This document shows positions 13,330 to 22,694 of a stretch of DNA of 64,000 nucleotides, one piece after another; the first letter of the stretch is position 1; the number at the start of each line of letters is the position of its first letter. The position numbers and the translations under genes are program-made. Origin of the DNA: Mytilus edulis (Eukaryota; Mollusca; Bivalvia; Mytilida; Mytilidae); contig NC_092344.1 in the NCBI RefSeq assembly GCF_963676685.1, positions 54,830,830 to 54,894,829 on the forward strand. Direction: 5' to 3'. Under the pieces are notes generated by a model. It saw only the letters and a program-made list of their open reading frames with translations, was not told the origin of the DNA and did not search any database.

Positions 13330-14933
13330 CATTGAAAAAATTCTTTGGAATCGTATATAACTAAATTGTTTTCTGTAGGTTATCTGATCAAACTGGAGAA
13401 ATGAAAATGACATTGGAAAAGACGGGTCAAGTACAACAGGGTGATTTAAAATCAGAGGTAATTTAGCTCATAAATAATAATTTGTTGAACAAAACGTATC
13501 TTGAGTATTCAGTGAAAAATTTGCCTTTTCAACATTCCAAATAAAGGCAACAGTTGTATACCGCTGTTCAAAATTCATAAATCAATAGAGAAAAAAACAA
13601 ATCCGGGTTACAAATTAAAACTGAGGGAAACGTATCAAATATAAGAGAACTACGAGACAACAGAGACACAACACCGAAATGTAACACACACAGAAACGAA
13701 CTATAATGTAACAATGCCCATTTTCCTGACTTGGTACAGGGTTAGTAAAAGAGTAAAATAAAATTTGATAAAATTTATCATACACTGAATTCTGATTGTT
13801 TCTAAAATAGAAAAGCGGAAAAATAGGTTAAAATAAACATGTTTAAAAAACATTTTGCAATGCATAAAATATTCTAAATGGTCTGATATGTTTCTTTTCA
13901 ATTGTTTAGGATGTTTTCATATTGGATATACAAGATGAACTATTTGTATGGATCGGAAGTGCTACTACATATGCTGAACGCAAAAATGCCATGACCTATG
14001 CACATGTGAGTTTACATTAGTAGTATTTTCCCTTTTTCCGTATATAAATTTATAATATGCATGAATTATGTAATTTGAATATAGAGGCTAGCAATTTAAT
14101 TACAATATTGACGGAGAAACCTTAAATTCATAAAGTAAATAAGGACAAGAATAAGAAATGTCTCAAAATCAGATAAAAAATTGCCAAACAGCTGGAGAGA
14201 GCATCCAATTTTCATTGAAATTAATTATTTGGCATTACCTCTCGATCACACTCCATTGACCTTGATACTTTGCATATTTTAGAGTTGTAAGTTAATAATT
14301 TTGTAAGTACATTTTAAGGGAATCACAAAAACAAGAGAAATAATAAATTAAAATATATTTTGTAGGTATATGTTTCATGTTTCATGTTTAAGCATTGGCT
14401 AATATTATTTTTTGAAGTTTTCATTAATTTTGTTTTGATCCCATCCCTCAGTGATACTCCATTCACCTTGACAGTTTTGCAGTTTATATGTTTTTAAAAG
14501 AGTTGCAATTTGGATTTTAACACTCATATACTAAAATCGAAATTATATATAGGGGAGACAAGTGTCAACAGTTTATAAATGTATTCAATTGGTGGGATTT
14601 TATTTTCTTTAAATTCAAATAATGTTGGACTCGAACGAATTATATCTTATCTAATGTGAAGCAAAAATGACCAAAGTAAAAGATGAGTAGTATATAACTA
14701 TATATGATTAAGACATAATGATTTCCGTTTTCAATACTTTACACACAGACACACGCGCGAGTTTCGTTATTTTGAAAAATATATATGAATAGTCTATGAT
14801 GAATTCCACACTGAATTAACTTTGCAATTAATTTCAGAACTATTTAATGAAAACAGATCATCCATTGGTACCTGTTAGCTGTCTTAATGAAGGAAAGACA
14901 ACAAAAGCGTTCCACTCTGCAATTGCTGCATAA
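266..14933 (+). CDS. Gelsolin-like actin-severing/capping protein, tandem copy 1 (5' end outside window)
   Basis: Coding exons: 266-339, 649-723, 1203-1274, 2056-2183, 5171-5279, 10645-10755, 11101-11190, 11776-11870, 13379-13457, 13910-14005 and 14838-14933 (TAA 14931-14933). About 341 codons are present; the first ~29, by comparison with copy 2, lie left of the window. All borders are GT-AG and the frame stays open across every junction. The protein has three gelsolin repeats: G1 ([53 protein letters not shown]), G2 ([27 protein letters not shown]) and G3 ([36 protein letters not shown]). The GD pair and DE of G1 match the family's type-2 Ca2+ site. Known for the family: Ca2+-dependent actin filament severing and barbed-end capping in the cytosol. 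The length fits three-domain severin/fragmin or annelid actin-modulator proteins, not six-domain gelsolin. Its substrate and tissue are not shown by the sequence. Confidence 0.9.
3588..4390 (+). repeat. Dispersed bivalve repeat, family A (copy 1)
   Basis: It begins with tgagaatggaaatggggaat, then gtgtcaaagagacaacaacc, and runs through a conserved block (aatgcggcggggttcaacatg). Later come tactagcagttactgatgatg and cctcccgttaggggtttagta. A second copy lies at about 38168-38790 in gene 2, in a non-equivalent intron, so the two inserted independently. It has no coding capacity, and I do not know its superfamily. The short frames across it are shadows. Confidence 0.75.
4420..4675 (+). repeat. Dispersed bivalve repeat, family B (copy 1)
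   Basis: The sequence ttggttttgatgttatattt, then ctgatgcttggtccgtttct, ending in gaacagcggtatactactgt, recurs inverted at about 13533-13712 and 37505-37612, and directly but diverged at 28615-28745. It follows family A closely here, so the two may be parts of one composite element. Confidence 0.7.
6110..6310 (-). repeat. Penelope-terminal-repeat-like sequence, family C (antisense)
   Basis: Read on the - strand, this segment (ending at ataccagatgaacagcaaag on +) carries the diverged sequence that forms the terminal direct repeats of the Penelope-like element at 44.6-48.1 kb. It is followed by the associated caggtgctccggatgggtag block. No coding part is present, so it is a truncated or non-autonomous copy. 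Confidence 0.6.
6597..7486. mobile_element. Non-autonomous TIR-type repeat with terminal hairpin
   Basis: The left end is a perfect 12-bp inverted repeat, aggtctttccac/gtggaaagacct, with a 6-base loop (6597-6626). The same gtggaaagacct closes the right end at 7475-7486. Inside are two direct repeats (about 7006-7076 and 7285-7352) sharing gacctagggtctttt and gagatccttggt. No transposase frame is visible; the 86-residue frame within it looks accidental. It sits in the 5.4-kb intron of copy 1. Confidence 0.6.
8705..8830 (-). repeat. Fragment of a tRNA-derived SINE (antisense)
   Basis: The - strand carries a good RNA polymerase III B box, TGGGTTCGATTCCC (8773-8786). No A box lies at the usual distance upstream, and no cloverleaf can be drawn, so this is a SINE fragment and not a tRNA gene. 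Low-complexity A/T sequence flanks it. Confidence 0.45.
12715..12985 (-). repeat. Dispersed bivalve repeat, family D (antisense, diverged)
   Basis: It contains the family's landmarks in antisense order: a gaactc.aaggaaaattc block, cttgacttggt, tatgtagaaaacaatg and cacttgtatggcagtc. Closer copies are at 16340-16640 and 41368-41650 (-), and 18560-18890 and 42880-43185 (+). It is non-coding. Confidence 0.6.
13086..13290 (+). repeat. Penelope-terminal-repeat-like sequence, family C (sense)
   Basis: This copy is about 90% identical by eye to the terminal direct repeats of the Penelope-like element (tttattctttagttttctat, then ttagccatggcgttgtcagt, ending ctttcgtccctctt). It is preceded by cttccggagcacctgagatc, which also precedes the 3' repeat at about 47.9 kb. 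It is followed by a (TA)n run (13297-13328) and lies only about 90 bases before the acceptor of the exon at 13379. It is a solo or truncated element. Confidence 0.7.
13533..13712 (-). repeat. Dispersed bivalve repeat, family B (antisense)
   Basis: It starts with aataaaggcaacagttgtat and ends with gtaacacacacagaaacgaa, the reverse complement of the family B sequence at 4420-4675. It sits in an intron of copy 1 and has no coding content. Confidence 0.65.
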
Positions 14934-15138
14934 ACAATCAAAACTTGTATTGTATATCTTCATCTATATAAACATATGTATATGTATATCTTCATCTTTA
15001 AGTGAATTGTGTATAACATACAGGGTGGGTTTCAAGAAGTTTATAAATTTGTGAAGTTCTCGAATTATTTATTCAACTCTGAATGTATGCCTTGGAAATT
15101 AATCCTGAAGTAATTAATGATATTTGTTAACAACTTGT

Positions 15139-15144
15139 AATAAA
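15139..15144 (+). promoter_or_regulatory. Probable poly(A) signal of gelsolin-like copy 1
   Basis: AATAAA lies about 205 bases after the stop codon of copy 1, in AT-rich sequence. It is the first canonical hexamer downstream, so the 3' UTR is probably about 220-230 bases. No transcript evidence is available. Confidence 0.5.
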
Positions 15145-15479
15145 TATTTTGTTAACTGTAGCTGTTTATAATTTGTGAGACTGTTGAGTAATTGAGTTGC
15201 TTTAAAAATCACACACAACTCCAGTCCGTTTTTTCTTTACACTTTTTAAACATCATATATCATGGCATACCATTTACAAATTTTCAAATATTACAACGAT
15301 ACAAACATAAAAACCAAAAGAAATGATTATAACAATAAGTCCATCACTTCGAACGTTTAACTGCTTCGATTACACGTTGGTTCATCATTATAGAACATCT
15401 GTGTAACTGATAACCACACATATGTGGTAACTGTAACCACATCCCCGTCCTCTTTTCCTCCATTGTGACATCAACGAGT

Positions 15480-15720
15480 GAGACTTATCACGAACTTGTT
15501 CTTTCATTGCTCAACATAAGTGGTATCACTAGTGGAGCCTATTCTGCTTAGTGATCTGGAGCACCTGATATAATCACATGTTTTGGTTGGGTTTAACATG
15601 TTTCTATGAAGTGTTAAGTTGACTTGTTAGTCTGTCTTTCGTCTGTTGTTATTTGCAATAGCTTTGTCAGTTTCTCAGAAATTTCATCCTTAATATGTTA
15701 GTTCCTTTTGAGACTACACT
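15480..15720 (+). repeat. Diverged family C repeat
   Basis: The segment contains tctggagcacctgatataatc, ggttgggtttaacatgtt and agctttgtcagtttctcaga in the same order as the Penelope-associated repeat at 47.9-48.1 kb. It is heavily diverged, so this is an old copy just downstream of gelsolin-like copy 1. Confidence 0.45.
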
Positions 15721-16084
15721 ATTTTGTGGTTTAAAGGTCTACACAGTTAAAACATGCCGAATAAAAAACATCCTTCATGGACAGGCTGTAGATTTTACAT
15801 GTAAAATATTTTAAAAAGTTATAGCTATGGACAAATCCTTATAAACATCTACATACCACATGCAAGTTCAAGCACAAGTCATTTTGTAAAACTTATGCAC
15901 ACAAAATACATGACGATGATGATACACATAAAATAATTTCATATTCAGGGTGAGCACATTTTCGATATGAATATTAATCCTGCTTTGAACAAGACCGACA
16001 CGAAAGGGCAGATTTCTGAAACGCTAGAAACAGCAAATACCAATTTTGATATAAAAATAAAAAAAATGTTGCATGGTTGCAAAT

Positions 16085-16250
16085 AGGAGAACTCGCTTCC
16101 AAGATACCAAATGACTTAGAAGTTAGCAATTATAGGTCACCGAAATCAACATAATCATCCAAGAAAAACCAAAGGTATGATTTATGTAAAAAAAAAAGAA
16201 TGAACCGAGAAAAAAAAACGGCAACCACTGAACAACTGGTCTAGATTGAA
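16085..16250 (-). repeat. Diverged dispersed repeat, family E (antisense)
   Basis: The blocks gcaattataggtcaccgaaa, cataatcatccaag and cggcaaccactgaacaactgg match, in order, the better copy at 52190-52450. The sense copy is at 42360-42545. Confidence 0.45.
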
Positions 16251-16339
16251 ACAGCCGGGATCAATCCATGACCTCAGGGTTCCAATCCACGACCTCCCGC
16301 ACTCAAGGCGAGCCTGCCACAAAGAGACCACACGAGGAG

Positions 16340-16640
16340 ATAAAAAGTAAAATCACAAAAATACTGAACTCCGAGGAAAATTCAAAACGGAAAGTCCCTA
16401 ACCAAAAGCACAAACACTTCAAACGAATAGACAACAATTGTCATATTCCTAATTTGGTACAGGCATTTTCTTATGTAGAAAATAGTGGATTAAACCTTGT
16501 TTTTAAGCTAGATAAAAATCTCTCTTGTATGACAGTCACATCAAATTCCATTAATCTATATTGTCAACGATGTATGAACAAAACAGACACAATAGGTAAA
16601 GATGTCATACAACACAAACACCACCGAAAAGTGGGGTCAA
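16340..16640 (-). repeat. Dispersed bivalve repeat, family D (antisense)
   Basis: A good copy: actgaactccgaggaaaatt, aaagtccctaaccaaaag, tatgtagaaaatagtgg, cttgtatgacagtcacatc and gtcaacgatgtatgaacaaa. The 131-residue frame overlapping it (16268-16663) has no recognisable domain and is a by-product of the repeat. Confidence 0.7.
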
Positions 16641-16950
16641 TATCAGGTGCTGCCGAAGTGTAAGCAGATCTTGATTCACATGTGATATACAGAAACAAAC
16701 ATCTGGTCTGGATTGTCCTTCCAACAGACAAATCTTCAAACAAATGACAATATTTTATGAGCGTAAATCTTTTTTTGGAATGTCAACCTTACCAAATTGG
16801 CACTCACAGAAAAAAAACTAAATCCTACATAAAGACCTACGCCGTTCAAAGATTTTAGAATATCACAAACACGTGCATCTTTCCTATTAACTTAAAAATA
16901 GGATGATAACAATCTCCAGTCTTTATACTTGATACCTATGCTTTCCTAAT

Positions 16951-17848
16951 AGACCTTTTCAACAACTCTCGACACCGACAAATGACACCTACAGTTTACA
17001 GGTAAATTTGAGGGGTCGTCTCAACGACAAAAACATCATGATTATCATATGCACTGTCTTTAACCTATAGCTACAGAAGATATATAAAACCAAAAAAAAA
17101 TGATAAATATGTTTCTCTCTTCCATATACTATTCTTATTATATGTATTTACACGACATTTCACGTTGAAGTGATTAAAATGTTGATTAGCTTTCTCTTCA
17201 ATTTTTTTATAATGCGAGTCTTCCATCAAAGATTAATTGTGCCGCATGACAATAACGATTCAATTGTTACTGTAAATTTTTTAATGAATTATCAAAATTA
17301 AAAAAAAACAACATTATAACTGGTCTGTCAGTCCGTCCGTTACACACTTGTAAACACGGTCGAGTAAGTGTTTTTCGATCAATCTTTACTTTACCTGATA
17401 CACATTCAATTTCGGGAGGGGTACACACATTTGGATTTCAAAGGTCAAACAACATTCATTATTCCTTTGTCGTAGAGTTTCCCGAAAACTATCTTTTGGT
17501 TTCTCAAACTTTGTTTAATAAAACATCAACTGCAACAATACATTTTGTTTTGTTTTCTTCCCCAAAAAAATTGTACAAACATAGCTAGAATGCCCAACGT
17601 CTAAAGCTGAAATGTGACTTAATGCCTATCCTTTTCTTCACACTAAATTAATTTTAAAAAACCCATTTCGTTTGGACTTTGTTGAAAAGTTGAATCATTG
17701 CTTATCAAATAAATTTCAAGCAATAAAATCTATTGTGATCAATACTATTATTTTCACTTTTTACTTTTGAGACGACCCCTCACATCTTACCTATCGTAGT
17801 CGTTCTCAACTGTAGGTGTGTAGGTGAATACAATTGTTGAAAAGGTCT
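16951..17848. mobile_element. Non-autonomous TIR element (MITE-like), about 0.9 kb
   Basis: The left end reads agaccttttcaacaa, then caccgac..cacctacagtt, and finally tgaggggtcgtctc at 17012-17025. The right end gives the same order when reverse-complemented (gagacgacccctcacatc from about 17769, ending gttgaaaaggtct at 17848). The imperfect inverted termini are thus about 75-80 bp long. Target-site duplication is unclear because the flanks are TA-rich. No transposase is encoded. It lies between gelsolin-like copies 1 and 2. Confidence 0.65.
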
Positions 17849-18084
17849 TATAAAGAACGATGTATAGCCAATTATTTTTCTATCACTACAGATTTCCTTC
17901 ACAACTATTGCATATTTAACAAGCGGTGTCCCTGCAGTGATATTAATTCTTTTGATCTTTCTATGCTTTCACTAAAATGCCCGATCCTAAATTGGCAGAT
18001 CGACTATATCTTTATATTTTTCATCTGAGTCGACATATGGACGATAACTTGACCCCTTGATATCTTCTACCCATGAACATTTAT

Positions 18085-18560
18085 AATTTTTGTATTTTTG
18101 TCGTTCATTTTTGCAAATGTGCTTTGTCTGTATTCCTTTTGTGTTTCTTTGATACACATGACGTAGCTCTGTACTTATAAATCCCGTCATTGAGTTATTG
18201 TTGTATGATAAGTTTTGTATTCTTGACTTTCATTTTTGAAAATGTGCTTTGCCTATATGCCTTTTGTGTTTCTTTGATACATATGACGTTGTATTGTACT
18301 TATACGTTCCGTCATTGTGTTGTTGTTCTAAGTATGATAAGTTTTTTATTCTTATCTTTATTTTTGCTAATGTGCTTTGTCTATATGCCTTTTGTGTTTC
18401 TTTGACACATATGAAGTGGCTCTGTACTTATACACCCTGTCATTATGTCATTGTGCTATTGTAAAGTTTTGATTCTTGTCTTTCGTTGTTGCTAATGTGC
18501 TTTGTCTATATGCTTTTTTGTGCTTCTTTGTTACATATTTATTTGTTTTTATACAATATT
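18085..18560 (+). repeat. Tandem repeat, about 125 bp x 4
   Basis: The landmark aatgtgctttg recurs at 18116, 18241, 18369 and 18494 (spacings 125, 128 and 125). It is followed each time by tatatgccttttgtgtttct and a cattgtgttgttgt-like stretch. The array runs straight into a family D repeat. Another family D copy, at 42880, carries only one such unit. Several overlapping frames read the same peptide (CLYAFCVSL) because of the repetition and are not genes. Confidence 0.75.
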
Positions 18561-18890
18561 GATTGCTGTGCCCCTATGTTGTTGTTTTTTTACATTTTTA
18601 CCTATTATGTCTGTTATTTTACCTATTATGTCTGTTTGTTTTGTTCACACATCGTTGTCAATATAATGGAATTTGATGCGACTCTCATACAAATGAGAGG
18701 TTTGTCTAGCTATAAAACCGGATTTAATCCACCATTTTCTACATTTGAAAACGCCTGTTCCAAGTCAAGAATATGTTGTCCATTCGTGTGATGTGTTTGA
18801 GCGTTTGGTTTTGCCATTTGATTAGGGACTTTCCGTTTTGAATTTTCCTCGGAGTTCAGTATTTTTGTGATTTTATACTTTCTACATCAG
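18560..18890 (+). repeat. Dispersed bivalve repeat, family D (sense)
   Basis: It contains tctgtttgttttgttcacac, gtcaatataatgg, a gcgactctcatacaaatgag block, ctagctataaaaccggattt and agggactttccgttttgaat. This is the reverse complement of the copies at 16.4 and 41.4 kb. Confidence 0.7.
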
Positions 18891-18899
18891 TCTCTGATG

Positions 18900-20850
18900 C
18901 ATTTTTGAGAAATCTAATGCTACAGAGTATGCCAATATTGCGAGGAGTGGAATCTGATGCAACAATGTTTCTGTGTTTGACATATGGTCGAACTGATCCG
19001 TAATCCAAACCAAACAACAAATATCATGACACATCAAAACAAAATACAAAATTCGTCCGATTAGAGTTGTATAGATAAAACCGATGCCCTATAAACAATG
19101 TTATTCATTAATGCATATACCCTTTAAAAGTATAATTTAAAACAAAGGTGTAGCTATTGTACCACACCTTTTATGATTACGGGTTTTTATTTAGGCAAAG
19201 ATTCCCGAAGAAAAAATATAATCATTGTCAGCATCTGCCCTACGTTTGAGAAACTAGAAATATGTTATGTACCACAGATCACTAAACAATATTGATCATT
19301 TAATAAACATGTAATTTCTTGATAACAAATAGTCTTCTTAACGCTTTAGTTATTTTCTTAGTCAAACGATTACTGTTTGAGTTGCTATTATTATCAAATT
19401 CCAAGAAAATCCATGTAAGGTAAGTAAACCAATCACAGTTCTTCGTAATGCTTTTTGAAACTAGTGATTCGCCATGTGATCAAATAAGTATTACATTATG
19501 ATCCAATGATCGGAATAATTTAATCATTGTTGATAGTAATTTGAAAAACAGTCAATTCTATATTGAGCTAGTATTCCAATTTTTGAAGGGAGAAAAACAT
19601 GTAAGTATTTTGAATATAGTTTTTAAGGTTTAACTGTGCATTGAGAATATGCTGAAATTACATTTTAATTTCCAGAAATCGAGATTATGTGACACCTTTA
19701 TAAAATTATCTTATAATTTTGTTAATCTATTTACTTTTTACCTTTCTTATACTTTATATATCGTATCCCCTAACAAATAAATGTCGATTTTTATGAACAA
19801 ATAATCAATGTATATGGTAGGTAACTTTGAGTCTAATCTAAATTAATTAACATGACATATAAGTATTACAGATATAACTTAAGTTTATCAATTAACGAAT
19901 TATAACTCAATTGCAAGTGTCAAATGAAAACCTTGTAACATAATTTGTTTCAGAATTTTATTATATTCACACGCAATAACTAAAGTTAAGGTATTGAAAG
20001 TCATATGTTTTGGAGATTATAATGTTATAGAAAATATTAAATTAATGCATGCATTATACTAAATAAAGTCCTCTGTGAACGTTTTTTATTATTCGTTATC
20101 AGCCTTAACGTATAATCGACCAAAAAAGCATTTATTGATCGTAAATCGAAAACTTTCGCAGCTAATTTACTTTGGGATCAAGTTACAATCATGGAGTACT
20201 CGCAAAAGCTGATAGAGATTTTTTTTTATATACTGTCCATGCGTTCTAATTAGTTAATTAATAATTGTCACAATTGTTGCTTCTTTCAAATCGATAGATG
20301 ATAACCTCTTAAGTTCACTACATACGGTGAACTAGAGTTAGGAAGATAATAACTCCATAGTAGTTCGTTCATTTTGGAAGATTTTAATGAAATACAAAAT
20401 TTTCTTTTAAAAAATAGATTTCGTTCATTTTTAGATTAAGTACTGCATGTAAAAAACCTTGAAATCGAATAAATGATTTCAATACTCGATGTGTTAAAGA
20501 AACACTAGTTACATAATCTAACACGTATTGTCTGCTTCTTGATTTTGTTTTGATTTTTTTTTTATCTTTAAGGCATATTGCATATGCGCAGCGATTCATC
20601 GTTATATTTAAGTAGTTGGTTACTATGGTTGATTTGTTATTGAATGTTCAGGGGCAAATGTTTCATGTTTTTTTAGTTTCTCAGGTGAAGACAAAAATTA
20701 AAAAAAATATAGAAAAATTGGGTGGTTCTGAAATACTTTTTTTTAAACAATTGTATCAATATTTGAGGACCTGTAACATATATGAAGTACCGGTATTTTC
20801 TGCCGGCCTTGCTCTTGTGACAATACAAAGATACTCTATTGTAAAACAAT
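18900..20850. other. Spacer between copies 1 and 2, no feature seen
   Basis: AT-rich single-copy-looking sequence. I see no gene, RNA gene or recognised repeat. The only point of note is a consensus splice donor (GTAAGT at 19601) that could end an untranslated first exon of copy 2. Confidence 0.4.
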
Positions 20851-20859
20851 GGAATGTTG

Positions 20860-20992
20860 AGTGCTGAGTGCAATCTGACATCCCTTGTATTTCATGTTGA
20901 GTGCAGTATGACATCCCTTGTATTTCATGTTGAGTGGAGTCTGACATCCCTTGTATTTTATGTTGAGTGCAGTCTGACATCCCTTGTATTGC
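20860..20992. repeat. 33-bp minisatellite, 4 copies
   Basis: The unit is gagtgcagtctgacatccct followed by tgtatttcatgtt. Four copies stand head to tail with a few substitutions. Because 33 is a multiple of three, both strands stay open with an 11-residue period, which explains the overlapping 74- and 84-residue frames. There is no sign of coding use. Confidence 0.85.
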
Positions 20993-20999
20993 AACTGTT

Positions 21000-22262
21000 T
21001 CTCTATCATTTCGTTGATTGCTTCAACTACTTAATATCAACTTGTCAACTATTATCCTCGTTATACAAGGGTTACAATATCGAAAATGTCCATAAATGCT
21101 GTCGTTAATACAGCTAAACACAATACATTATGACAAGAGTCATGATTTCAAAAATATTACGAATACTGAAAAACATTTGACATAAATGTTTTCGGCGAAC
21201 AGTTAATGCAATGCATTGTAGGTAATTTCCTGGAAATCTAAATTAGGTCATATGACAAATATATGGGTAGCATTTAATTTTACCAGTTTTCGAAAAATCT
21301 ATTACATTCCAACACAAACTTTGTACCAAGAAATCATTAAATAACTATGTAATCTTAATACTCGATATGTAATGCATGGAATGTCTACTTCTTGGAAAAT
21401 TGTATCGTTAAGGCCTGTGAGATAATGACCCAGCAGTTTAATTTACATACTTAGATGTTTACTTTTTATTTATAATAATAAGGTGAAAATAAAGCACACA
21501 TAGCCAATCGAAATTATATCACTCATTAGAGAAACATTTGAAATACAAGCGATATTCTTTCAAACTGCCCGATGTTCCCTTGTTTTCCAATAAAAGTTAT
21601 TTAGTATCACAGGATCAAGACCGATATTTCATCTATGTTACAAACTTTTTTTATTTTGCACAAGCTTAAATGTTTAAGCTTGGTCTTTTCCTGCATGAAA
21701 TATGTGTCGCTTTATTTTCAATAATAAATCAATCATGCCCAAACGATCGAAGTCCTTTATTGAATATTAACATCGGTATCGACCCAATGCTGTAAAACAT
21801 GAAAACTGCACTTTATCAATTTCATGTATCCGAAGAGTTTTTCTTGATTCGTTTTATCAGGGAAAGCTCAAAGCAGATTTTTTGAAAGCCGAGGATTTAT
21901 AATAACCGTAACATTCGAAAAGCTTGGACCAAAAAAGCTCTTTGATATATCCAAATCTCTCTATGTCAACTTTGCACGAGGGAAAAGAACCCTTACAATT
22001 TTAAAAAAGATTTGTTATAAATCATGTCGGTACCGAAGCGAAGAACTGACTACTGTACTAATGGCACTCTAGGGGGCGATTGTGCACAACCTGCGGTATC
22101 GACCGAGTGCTAGAAAAAAAATATTTATAAATTTCATGCGTCCGAAATGAGAAATAATAACAGCAGAATGTTCCAGTTTTACGTACAAATGATATGACTG
22201 AAGAAGAAGTCATATCATTAGTCGATCAAAAAATCAAGAGAGTACGATTACTGAGTGGTCAC
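21000..22262. other. Spacer upstream of copy 2, no feature seen
   Basis: AT-rich sequence without recognisable gene or repeat. A promoter for copy 2 would be expected in or near this stretch, but no convincing TATA/initiator arrangement could be assigned. Confidence 0.35.
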
Positions 22263-22560
22263 TTCTTTTTATGCCCCACCTACGATAGTAGAGGGGCATC
22301 ATGTTTTCTAGTCTGTGGGTCCGTTCGTTCGTCCGTTCGTCGTACCGTCCGTCCGTTCGTCCCGCTTCAGGCTAAAGTTTTTTGTCAAGGTAGATTTTAA
22401 TGAAGTTGAAGTCCAACCAACTTGAAACTTAGTAAACATGTTCCCTATTGTATGATCTTTCTAATTTTAATGCCAAATTAGAGTTTTTATCCCAATTTCA
22501 CGGTCCACTGAACACTGAAAATGATAGTGCGAGTGGAGCATCCGTATATTTGAGACACAT
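22263..22560 (+). repeat. Dispersed bivalve 'ATGCCCCACCTACGATAGTAG' type repeat
   Basis: It begins tatgccccacctacgatag with the short inverted repeat tgcccc/ggggca, then a ccgttcg/ccgtccg-rich block and a unique-looking tail ending near gtatatttgagacacattct. I recognise this as a common repeat in bivalve genomes. It lies only about 140 bases before the copy 2 start exon and so may sit in its promoter. Confidence 0.6.
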
Positions 22561-22667
22561 TCTTAGTTTGTTTTGTTATTTTATGCTTCGTTATACATTT
22601 ACATGAGACATGCTACAAAACAAGAAATAACCTCTCAAACACCCAAAGGTTCTATTATTATTCCAGA

Positions 22668-22694
22668 TTTCAAGAATAAGAAGGCACATACAAA
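22668..22694 (+). other. Probable 5' UTR part of copy 2 start exon
   Basis: The 27 bases before the ATG follow a good acceptor (tattattattccag, ending 22667), so the start exon may be an internal 31-base exon with an upstream untranslated exon. One candidate for that exon ends at 19600, where aaaaacat is followed by a consensus GTAAGT donor. No promoter could be placed with confidence. Confidence 0.35.

Noticed and set aside
13039..13413. 124-residue - strand frame
   Set aside because: It runs across a Penelope terminal-repeat copy and a (TA)n run (reads as IYIYIY), so it is a repeat artefact.
18190..18791. Three overlapping frames reading CLYAFCVSL repeats
   Set aside because: They are translations of a 125-bp tandem repeat in different frames, not genes.
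20860..20992. Repetitive 11-residue-period protein on either strand
   Set aside because: Both strands are open only because the unit is 33 bp. No start context, splice sites or conservation argue for coding.
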